Under the pieces are notes generated by a model that was given only the letters and a program-made list of their open reading frames with translations, had not been told where the DNA came from and did not search any database. A DNA stretch of 49,124 nt, taken from NCBI GenBank assembly GCA_019310785.1, contig JAFDDR010000002.1, positions 1-49,124 on the forward strand, in the 5' to 3' direction. The position numbers and the translations under genes are program-made. This document shows, piece after piece, positions 6,640 through 12,864 of the stretch (its first letter is position 1; each line of letters opens with the position of its first letter). This stretch comes from Deltaproteobacteria bacterium (lineage in GTDB: Bacteria > Desulfobacterota > DSM-4660 > Desulfatiglandales > Desulfatiglandaceae).

Positions 6640-6819
6640 CTACGCGTTATTCCCCCGTGCCAAATACCCCACCAGACCGCCGCCTATGGCCGACACGGCC
6701 TCTTTACTCTCTACCCCGAGGATCAGCATGGCGCCCATGGCGATCACGGTTAGGGCCACGATGGTCAGTTCCTCGGATATATTTACGCTCCACCACGGTT
6801 TGGTCGGTTCCGTTGTCAT
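6640..6819 (-). CDS. Small two-segment membrane protein, holin-like
   Basis: 59 residues from an ATG at 6819 with a GGAGGG site. ELTIVALTVIAMGAMLIL is a membrane helix, and AVSAIGGGLVGYLARG is a second glycine-rich hydrophobic stretch with small-residue packing. The N-terminus (MTTEPTKPWW) is short and polar. Size, topology and position beside the lysis genes suit a holin or antiholin, but no family match can be made from sequence alone. Confidence 0.6.
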   Translation of the reverse strand: MTTEPTKPWWSVNISEELTIVALTVIAMGAMLILGVESKEAVSAIGGGLVGYLARGNNA

Positions 6820-6840
6820 GGGTTTAGCCCTCCTTGCAGG

Positions 6841-7575
6841 TTAAATCTCAACATATTTCATCCCTATCCTGCCATTTTCCACAGTAATCTCCCCTGCCTT
6901 GCTTTTCCCCGGTGAATTATCCGAGGCAAGAATATACTTAATATTCCATCGGTTTTCCCAGTCCATCATTTCGTGTTTGTGGCCGAACAGAATCACATCA
7001 ACCCGATTGTAGAGAACACGCGCCAGTTTTCCGGCGTCCCTTAGCTCCATGAATGGATTGTTATATATGAAGGGATGGTGATGGAAAAACAGGATTTTCA
7101 CCCTGTCATCGGCCCGGTCTAATATTTTGTCCAGTGCAAATAGTTGATTGAACCCAATCTCCCCGCAGGCGAAATCAAACGGGTGATTGGTTTCCAGGTT
7201 TGTGTCCAGGGCGATCAGCCTGACCCCGTCAATATCATTAATCACAGGGGTGTTATTGCCTGAGAAAAAGCCACGCTGCCCGAGGGGTGCGGCCAACATA
7301 TCGTCAAAAAGATCGGCTTTTTTTCTGCTGTAGAGATGTCCTGCAGCGCCGAAATCATGATTGCCGGGAGCGATAAACACCCGACCGGCAAACGCCCCCA
7401 ACGCATCTAAGGCGTTTTGATATTGTTGCCTGTGCCCATCGTCTGTGATATCGCCCGTGATGATCACTGCATGATCCGGGTATCGCTCTTTTATGTTTTT
7501 CAGCAGCCTGTTTGCGTCCTGGTTATTCTCCCCGTCACGATGAAAATGCAGGTCGCTGATATGTAGAAATTTCAT
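6841..7575 (-). CDS. Calcineurin-like metallophosphoesterase
   Basis: 244 residues. All signature blocks are present: HISDLHFH (residues 4-11), GDITDD, GNHDF, FFHHHPF and FGHKHE. Together they make the two-metal site of the calcineurin-like phosphoesterase family. The start is the ATG at 7575 (MKFLHISDLH), with AGGAGCC upstream; an in-frame extension to 7713 lies inside the lipoprotein gene and looks artificial. It is cytoplasmic. The substrate is unknown; phage relatives include nucleotide phosphodiesterases that could counter cyclic-nucleotide signalling or act in nucleic-acid repair. Confidence 0.8.
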   Translation of the reverse strand: MKFLHISDLHFHRDGENNQDANRLLKNIKERYPDHAVIITGDITDDGHRQQYQNALDALGAFAGRVFIAPGNHDFGAAGHLYSRKKADLFDDMLAAPLGQRGFFSGNNTPVINDIDGVRLIALDTNLETNHPFDFACGEIGFNQLFALDKILDRADDRVKILFFHHHPFIYNNPFMELRDAGKLARVLYNRVDVILFGHKHEMMDWENRWNIKYILASDNSPGKSKAGEITVENGRIGMKYVEI

Positions 7576-7577
7576 AA

Positions 7578-7982
7578 CTATAAGGCTCCTAATCCAAGGA
7601 AAGTTAGCCCGGATATTACCTGTGGTAATTTTAAAAGGCCTGGAGCATACTGTTGAATGATAGCCTGTAAAATTGGACCCATATGAGCAAGCCGCGCTCC
7701 CGCAATAAACCACTTTTGATATTCAGTTAGGACTATCTTCTCGGCGGGAATCCAATTGCCCTTTTCATCCTTCCACCAACTATCAATTTTGTTCAATTTA
7801 TCAATTATGTTTTGAGGCAAATACCCCTCATCCAGGCCACCTCGAATAGCTCCAGACGCTTGGGGCCAATCCATCGCCAGCGTTTCTACGGATGATTCAA
7901 GGGTTTGTTCGGTTTGTCCTAACTGTGTAGTGGCGCAGCCCCCAACCAAAAACGCTAAAATAATCAGGATTACCTTTTTCAT
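7578..7982 (-). CDS. Putative phage lipoprotein (outer-spanin-like position)
   Basis: 134 residues with a lipoprotein signal: a hydrophobic start, then LVGGC, with cysteine at residue 16. The mature part is helical and amphipathic and ends in a hydrophobic stretch (LPQVISGLTFLGLGAL). Lipoproteins in a phage lysis neighbourhood are often outer-membrane spanins, but this one is longer than usual and not proline-rich, so spanin is only one option. It is 2 nt upstream of the phosphoesterase gene. Confidence 0.6.
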   Translation of the reverse strand: MKKVILIILAFLVGGCATTQLGQTEQTLESSVETLAMDWPQASGAIRGGLDEGYLPQNIIDKLNKIDSWWKDEKGNWIPAEKIVLTEYQKWFIAGARLAHMGPILQAIIQQYAPGLLKLPQVISGLTFLGLGAL

Positions 7983-8014
7983 GGATTTAATCTCCTCTTA
8001 ACCTGGTGCTTTCA

Positions 8015-8422
8015 TTAATACACTTCGCGGATAGTCAAACGGCAAATATCATAACCCCTTAGAATTTTCATAAAGGTTGTAAATGTCTTACCGGAAGCAA
8101 GCACCCCTCGGTTGCCCTGCAATCTCCCAAAATGCTGTCCCAAAACAATACAGCCCGCGGTGTCCGGCAACAGGTTCCCCGGATGAAAAAGAATATTCTT
8201 ACGACCGGGCACATTTATAATTTTGAACGTCTCTCCAAATCGCGGGGAGTTATGCCGGATACAGGTATATTGCTGGGCAGGGATTGAGGATCTGCCGGCA
8301 ACATTTTCCATATCAGGCGGTTCCAAGGTCACGCAAAACACCTCTTCACTGATCAGCAATACCCCGAAGGTTCCATATTTAGTACGCTCTTCAAGCCGGA
8401 TGAGTCTGAGTATTGGTTTTAT
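8015..8422 (-). CDS. DUF5675-like lysis-module protein, apparently ATA-initiated
   Basis: 135 residues if initiated at 8422. The core (YTCIRHNSPRFGETFKI, NILFHPGN, DTAGCIVLG) with conserved histidine and cysteine fits the DUF5675 family found in phage lysis regions, sometimes suggested to act on peptidoglycan. The family normally begins with strands such as LRLIRLEERTKYGTFGVLLI, which here lie upstream of the first usual start codon (TTG at 8359). The frame opens after a TGA; the codon in the start position is ATA at 8420-8422, seven bases after AGGTAAGG. Either ATA is used, or there is a base error, or the protein is truncated. Confidence 0.6.
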   Translation of the reverse strand: MKPILRLIRLEERTKYGTFGVLLISEEVFCVTLEPPDMENVAGRSSIPAQQYTCIRHNSPRFGETFKIINVPGRKNILFHPGNLLPDTAGCIVLGQHFGRLQGNRGVLASGKTFTTFMKILRGYDICRLTIREVY

Positions 8423-8431
8423 GGCCTTACC

Positions 8432-8743
8432 TCACTTCCCCAACATTTCAATCGTATGTTTTACGACTCCCATGTCAATTTGCAGGCCTGTAACCTGCTC
8501 CAACATTTTATTTAAAAGGTTAGCCTGGGAATTGTAAATAAACCCTACAATTATGATAAGGATGGATATTGTCAGACCCATGAGCGTGAGAAATAATCGT
8601 TGAGAAACCTTCTTTTCAATGCCCTCCCACAAGCGTCTGATGGCCTTCTCTGTGGACGTTTTAGCCTCTTTAAGGGTCTCCACTGCTTCCATAATTCCAG
8701 TGTGTTCTTTGCATGGCGGGCATATTGGTTTATCTCCAGGCAT
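8432..8743 (-). CDS. Single-pass membrane protein with coiled coils (XhlA-like topology)
   Basis: 103 residues. The N-terminus has CPPC followed by a heptad-rich segment (IMEAVETLKEAKTSTEKAIR). A transmembrane helix comes near residues 53-70 (LTLMGLTISILIIIVGFIY), then a second coiled coil with Q-x-x-L repeats. The arrangement resembles haemolysin XhlA and other small phage lysis-cassette membrane proteins. Start chosen at the ATG at 8743 with a GAGG site; a GTG three codons upstream is possible. It probably works with the DUF5675 gene that follows. Confidence 0.6.
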   Translation of the reverse strand: MPGDKPICPPCKEHTGIMEAVETLKEAKTSTEKAIRRLWEGIEKKVSQRLFLTLMGLTISILIIIVGFIYNSQANLLNKMLEQVTGLQIDMGVVKHTIEMLGK

Positions 8744-8752
8744 TTTCTGCAC

Positions 8753-8861
8753 CTCAGTTAGATTTCATTATAAACAACTCATTGCCTCACGATCTGAAAT
8801 CGCGCACCCTGCACTACACAGGCATCATCTTCAACGCTAATAATAAATGTTACGTTGTGCC
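8753..8861. other. Short gap, no gene seen
   Basis: About 110 nt upstream of the coiled-coil membrane protein. No reading frame with start signals was found. It could hold the leader of the lysis genes. Confidence 0.35.
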
Positions 8862-8948
8862 TTATGTTCCCATTATCCAGAACAAGCATATCACTCCTGC
8901 AAGCGCGAAGTGGATTATGGATACTCTGAGGTGTTGTTTGCTGGTCAT
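8862..8948 (-). CDS. 28-residue membrane peptide
   Basis: Starts one base after the stop of the large exported protein, with AGGGAG five bases before the ATG. The peptide MTSKQHLRVSIIHFALAGVI continues to CLFWIMGT: a short basic start and one hydrophobic helix. A peptide of the same length and plan is encoded at 10600-10686. Such micro-proteins are often missed; the role is unknown. Confidence 0.45.
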   Translation of the reverse strand: MTSKQHLRVSIIHFALAGVICLFWIMGT

Positions 8949-8949
8949 A

Positions 8950-10020
8950 TTACTCCCTGTATTCCTCCATCACAAATACAGGATCATAAACCAAAACCCA
9001 CCGGCCATCCCACATTCTTGCGAACACAAGTTTGATGTCAGTGCCAAACACGGTCAGAAAATACTTTGAAGTCTCATACTCCCATTCTACGGAAATATCG
9101 TCTATTGATACCGTTACTGCCCCCCACGGACACTCAGCATCTTCACCCTCTTTAAAAGTCATACTCAACCCGGACGCTTCTATTAAGGTTGTACCAGGCA
9201 GTGACCACATCCAATTACACTCGGAAGGATCGTGGACTATCGGATCAGGGTCAGGATCAATAGGGGGATTGTAAGGCGGCCAGAATGGGGCAAACGGGTC
9301 ATCATTAGGGTCATTATCTACAGGGGGATCATCCTCTCCGGTAGAAACGAAATTGCAATTACCTGTATGAGTAGGGGTTATTCCATTCGGTAGGGGGTTG
9401 CCGCTCGAATCCCAGCTTGCGGTAGCATACCATGCCTTATAGGCATTCGTGTCTATAGTCACCTCAAAATTGGAAGCTGCCAAGTTAGGGGCGCTTCGGC
9501 CATCATAGAGCACCTTTACATAGAGCCATTCACCGTCTGATGAGGGACTGTAATCCTTGACTATTGGTATGGTTCCGGAATGATTCCTGATACGTATATC
9601 ATTATCTCTAAATTGCTGAAGTGAGCCGCCAGAAAAACCTGCAGCAGATAGCCAGGGCAAGCCGTAAAAGTAGTCTTCTGATGCACTGGTACTGGTGCTA
9701 TATCCAGCTACATTGCACTGTGGCGGAAACCCCAACCGTACAACCACGCCGATCATCTGGTTCTGGGGACAGAACACGGCAAGGCTTACTCTATCCTTTA
9801 CGGCAGGCGGGATATAAAACCTGAAAAGCCACGTATTTTGTCTGCCACCCTGAAAACCCAGTTTCGTAGTTACGTTATCCGGATTATGCGTCATCTTGTA
9901 GCCACCCATCGGGTAAACAGACTTATATTGCGAAGCTGATTCCACTGCGCCGGAAACTGAAACACCCAGGAACAACACCGCCATAAAAATGACGGTTATC
10001 ATAATCGCTATTTTTTTCAT
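8950..10020 (-). CDS. Large exported protein of unknown function
   Basis: 356 residues. Residues 1-24 are a signal peptide (VSVSGA end). The N-terminal half (to ~210) looks beta-rich, with many aromatic and glycine residues (GGRQNTWLFRFYIPP). A linker around 225-260 is extremely rich in proline and aspartate (DDPPVDNDPNDDPFAPFWPP). A C-terminal domain of ~90 residues with two cysteines follows. No family is recognised. It lies between the lysis genes and the protease-like gene in a leftward run with the DGR. It could be a surface-displayed or virion-associated adhesin; this is inference. Confidence 0.55.
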   Translation of the reverse strand: MKKIAIMITVIFMAVLFLGVSVSGAVESASQYKSVYPMGGYKMTHNPDNVTTKLGFQGGRQNTWLFRFYIPPAVKDRVSLAVFCPQNQMIGVVVRLGFPPQCNVAGYSTSTSASEDYFYGLPWLSAAGFSGGSLQQFRDNDIRIRNHSGTIPIVKDYSPSSDGEWLYVKVLYDGRSAPNLAASNFEVTIDTNAYKAWYATASWDSSGNPLPNGITPTHTGNCNFVSTGEDDPPVDNDPNDDPFAPFWPPYNPPIDPDPDPIVHDPSECNWMWSLPGTTLIEASGLSMTFKEGEDAECPWGAVTVSIDDISVEWEYETSKYFLTVFGTDIKLVFARMWDGRWVLVYDPVFVMEEYRE

Positions 10021-10084
10021 AATACCCTCCGTTAAATTCCCACTATTTTTAATTTACTCGTTATCACTTTATTCCATACCTCCT

Positions 10085-10588
10085 TTAAAGTTTATAAAAA
10101 TGAATCATGTCTTTTTCGGGATCAGCTTTCCAGGCATCAAAATCCACTGGAGTAGACACCTCGCCATCAGCATCTTTATGCGGTTGGGGTTCAAAGAACC
10201 AAAGTTCTTTTGTATCGAGCATAATCAGATTAACGGCATGGCTTGTTCTATGCCCATGTAGCCTCGTGCACCAAACTTCTGCCACAGCCCATTCAAGTTT
10301 AGCAGAAGGCTCAAAGGCCCTGATTGACTGTAACCAAAGCACGTGGAGATCCGCCACCACTGCCACAGCCGCCGCCATGTTGGTGCACATCCAGACATCG
10401 TGGGTATATTCTATATTCTTAGCTATCATATTCCATTGCTGACCGATCATTTCATCCACGTTCTTCTTTGATGGCGCCCAGTAATCGAATCGTGGTATCC
10501 AGATAGATCTGGGGTTGTCATAACCCACTGTAAGGTGAGGCCACAGATCCTGTAACGCTCTCGATATTTCAGTGCTTGATACTTTCAT
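10085..10588 (-). CDS. MOA-type (agglutinin C-terminal) cysteine-protease-like protein
   Basis: 167 residues. DVWMCTNMAAAV (Cys68), RTSHAVNLIML (His117) and LWFFEPQ (Glu133) reproduce the Cys-His-Glu order of the papain-like C-terminal domain of the fungal lectin MOA, a domain also carried by many phages. W(A/C)xAEVWCTRLHG just before the histidine fits the family. There is no signal peptide. The ATG at 10588 has a GGGAGG site. In phages the substrate is unknown; processing of a neighbouring exported or tail protein is possible. Confidence 0.6.
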   Translation of the reverse strand: MKVSSTEISRALQDLWPHLTVGYDNPRSIWIPRFDYWAPSKKNVDEMIGQQWNMIAKNIEYTHDVWMCTNMAAAVAVVADLHVLWLQSIRAFEPSAKLEWAVAEVWCTRLHGHRTSHAVNLIMLDTKELWFFEPQPHKDADGEVSTPVDFDAWKADPEKDMIHFYKL

Positions 10589-10599
10589 TTTATCCTCCC

Positions 10600-10686
10600 T
10601 TATTTCACCCACCACAGAACAAACAGCAGTCCATTAAGTACTACCGACATAACCAGCATGGCCCTGAGCAGCTCGTTCCGTGTCAT
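10600..10686 (-). CDS. 28-residue membrane peptide
   Basis: ATG at 10686 with GAGGA upstream, stop 12 nt before the protease-like gene. MTRNELLRAMLVMSVVLNGL continues to LFVLWWVK: a basic amphipathic start and one membrane helix ending in tryptophans. Same length and plan as 8862-8948. Tight spacing and clean signals favour a real gene. Confidence 0.5.
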   Translation of the reverse strand: MTRNELLRAMLVMSVVLNGLLFVLWWVK

Positions 10687-10694
10687 TTCATCCT

Positions 10695-11174
10695 CTATTC
10701 AAAATCCATATTCTTAATCAACGCCAAAACAGCCTTATAGAGCTTCTTTAAACTGCTTTTCTGTGCTGTTGATAAAGCGCTGAACGTACTGTCAACATGC
10801 GTGTCAATCTGCGCGTAGGTCATGGCTGATATCTGAGCAAGCTTGTCTTGTGCCGTTGTACGATCTGTGGCAACACCCTCAATAGCTACCGTAGCCGTGC
10901 TGGACTCTGCCTCTGCAATAGCGTTTAAAACTTTTAATTTGGACGGCTTGCCCTGGATTGTGACGTAGTTATACCGGTAGAAAGTCTCTGCCTCCATCGG
11001 TCCATCACCATCCGGGTCCTTCTGGATTTCCTGGATGTTGTAATTATAATAGTAACTCTCCGGTGCGATTTTCTGAATAGTCGGCGGTGACGATTTGGAC
11101 TCCGCTGTTTCAGCAAATGTTGATGCCGGGCAGAGTAGGCAGATAAACGCTGTGATTATGAGCAGTTTTTTCAT
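10695..11174 (-). CDS. Small exported protein next to the DGR
   Basis: 159 residues with a signal peptide (residues 1-21, cleavage after STFAE). Tyrosine-rich middle (ESYYYNYNIQEIQKDPDGDG) with an aspartate-rich possible calcium loop. The C-terminal ~60 residues are helical (AQISAMTYAQIDTHVDSTFS), resembling segments common in phage tail-fibre-associated proteins. It follows the DGR accessory gene by 13 nt in the same direction. It may be exported with the DGR target; no family assigned. Confidence 0.55.
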   Translation of the reverse strand: MKKLLIITAFICLLCPASTFAETAESKSSPPTIQKIAPESYYYNYNIQEIQKDPDGDGPMEAETFYRYNYVTIQGKPSKLKVLNAIAEAESSTATVAIEGVATDRTTAQDKLAQISAMTYAQIDTHVDSTFSALSTAQKSSLKKLYKAVLALIKNMDFE

Positions 11175-11187
11175 TTTAGTATCTCCT

Positions 11188-11508
11188 TTAGCTAAAAATA
11201 TAATACCTGTTTATCTTCTTAATGGTTGCTGAAAATGGGATCTCATTCCCGTATTTTTCGATTTGCTTTATTAGTACGTCAGACCCCGTAAAAACAATCT
11301 TCACCTCGTGTTCAATCTTAATTTGCAGAGTCAAATATTTACCCGATTTGTTTTTAGAATAATTACTGTCACCAATACGATACCCGACAATCTCAATTTC
11401 CTGATTCAAAATGGTGTCCAGCTTTACTTTATCGCCATCTAAAACAGGCGGCTCTGTGGCAAAATCCGAAAAGCGTTTCTTCCGTTTTTCCGCCAATTCT
11501 ATCGTCAT
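11188..11508 (-). CDS. Putative DGR accessory protein coupled to the reverse transcriptase
   Basis: 106 residues. Its ATG overlaps the reverse transcriptase stop codon (ATGA), so the two are translationally coupled. The N-terminus is basic (AEKRKKRFSDFA). The rest looks like a compact beta-barrel: KYLTLQIKIEHEVKIVFTGS, then SDVLIKQIEKYGNEIPF and ATIKKINRYYIF. It is not the four-helix Avd accessory protein typical of DGRs, nor HRDC. The OB-fold-like look suggests nucleic-acid binding. Function as the variability cofactor is inferred from position only. Confidence 0.55.
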   Translation of the reverse strand: MTIELAEKRKKRFSDFATEPPVLDGDKVKLDTILNQEIEIVGYRIGDSNYSKNKSGKYLTLQIKIEHEVKIVFTGSDVLIKQIEKYGNEIPFSATIKKINRYYIFS

Positions 11509-12569
11509 GTGAATCTCTTTTCTAATGGGTTACTGAACCCGCCTCTCTCACACACATCCGCCAGTATTCCCTTGATTTTTTCGTCAACATGTCTGTGCCA
11601 CAGATTGAGGCAATTAGCATGCCTCATCCATCCGTGATAACTCATAATCGTACTGGCAATGGATACAGGATATTTTTCGTCGTATTTACCCCTCCGAATA
11701 GTGCGCATCTTCCGTTTGAATTCAAATGCGGTGGATTTCCGCAATAGCGTGTATCCCGGAAAAAACCGATACCCGAGAAAATCAATCCCGCGGGCAGCCA
11801 CAGGGTACACCTGCCAGTCAGATTTCAGAGTTAAGCTTAATCTGTCGATCAGGTAGGTCTCGATCTCTCTGCGGATCTCATGTAGTTTACTTTTGTCCGC
11901 TCCCAGAATCACCATATCGTCGCAGTATCGGATATAATATCGGCATCCCAGGCTTTCCTTAATCCAGTGGTCCAGACCGGTAAGATAGAGATTGCCAAAA
12001 TACTGGCTCAGGTAATTACCGATGGGTACGCCCTTATCTGTAGAATCTATAATCCGTCCCAGCAGCCATAACACATCCGGGTCTTTGATCTTTCGGGCCA
12101 GGATGCGCTTTAATATGCCGTGGTCAAGAGACGGATAGAACTTCTTCACGTCCATCTTGAGACAATAGCGGGTTCCCTCCGGATCGATCCTGAGGGCGTG
12201 CTTTATACACTTTACGCCCTTATGGATGCCGCGCCCCTTTAGACACGCCAGGGTGTCCGGAATTAGCCAGGGCACCCAGATAGGCTCGCAAACCTGCACA
12301 ATGCAATGGTGAATGATCCGATCCGGAAAGTAAGGCAGTTTATGAATCACCCGATCTTTCCGCCCCTTTTTCACAAACACCTTATAATGTGAGTTTTTGA
12401 ATATTTTATTCTTCAACATCGTCTGTATCCGTCCGAGATACATCCCCGGGTCCGCGTCAACCATGCGGACCTCATGATAATGGCTTTTGCCCTTTCGGGC
12501 GTTCTCATGTGCCATGCGGACATTGTCCATATCGTATATTTTGTGATACAAGTTTCCGTATCGTTTCAT
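11505..12569 (-). CDS. DGR reverse transcriptase
   Basis: 354 residues from ATG 12569 (MKRYGNLYHKIYD), the usual beginning of this family; a TTG-initiated extension to 12650 would run into the template RNA region. Catalytic motif YCDD at residues 215-218 (YIRYCDDMVILG), the earlier aspartate in LKMDVKKFYPSLDH, and the GVPIGNYLSQYFGN motif typical of DGR and group II intron enzymes are present. No maturase or endonuclease domain follows. It copies the template repeat RNA at 12695-12818 with errors opposite adenine, giving cDNA that replaces the variable repeat in the target gene. Order target, template, transcriptase, accessory is standard. Confidence 0.93.
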   Translation of the reverse strand: MKRYGNLYHKIYDMDNVRMAHENARKGKSHYHEVRMVDADPGMYLGRIQTMLKNKIFKNSHYKVFVKKGRKDRVIHKLPYFPDRIIHHCIVQVCEPIWVPWLIPDTLACLKGRGIHKGVKCIKHALRIDPEGTRYCLKMDVKKFYPSLDHGILKRILARKIKDPDVLWLLGRIIDSTDKGVPIGNYLSQYFGNLYLTGLDHWIKESLGCRYYIRYCDDMVILGADKSKLHEIRREIETYLIDRLSLTLKSDWQVYPVAARGIDFLGYRFFPGYTLLRKSTAFEFKRKMRTIRRGKYDEKYPVSIASTIMSYHGWMRHANCLNLWHRHVDEKIKGILADVCERGGFSNPLEKRFT

Positions 12570-12694
12570 AAGCTGCTTATTTCGCCCTGGAGCGTTCGAA
12601 CCCTCCGGCCTACCAGCACCAAAAACGGGCCTTGCTTTGTGTTTTGCCAAGAGGCATGGTTTCAGACTCCAATGAGCTTTTTTTGCTTATCCAT

Positions 12695-12818
12695 AAGCTG
12701 AGCTGCCCGCCGATATTCACATTGTCATTCGACGACGTGTTATTCGCATTGACGTAAAACGCTCCGGTGTTCGAGCTGTTATTCGCATTACTGCCGAATT
12801 TAACCACGCGCCAGCCGG
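12695..12818 (-). repeat. DGR template repeat (TR)
   Basis: 124 nt aligned without gaps to the variable repeat at 12869-12992. Read on the coding strand it has 33 adenines, many in AAC/AAT codons, so its translation is asparagine-rich (FGSNANNSSNTGAF). All 24 differences from the variable repeat fall on these adenines. The RNA is read leftward, as is the transcriptase gene 125 nt downstream. Confidence 0.95.
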
Positions 12819-12864
12819 GGAGCCTGAAACCAGTAAAAAGTTGCGTGCGTTCTGCGATTTGCGA

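Noticed and set aside
12610-12807. A protein-coding gene across the template repeat (asparagine-rich)
   Set aside because: The frame exists only because the template mirrors the target's reading frame; asparagine codons mark the mutable adenines. It is the DGR template RNA.
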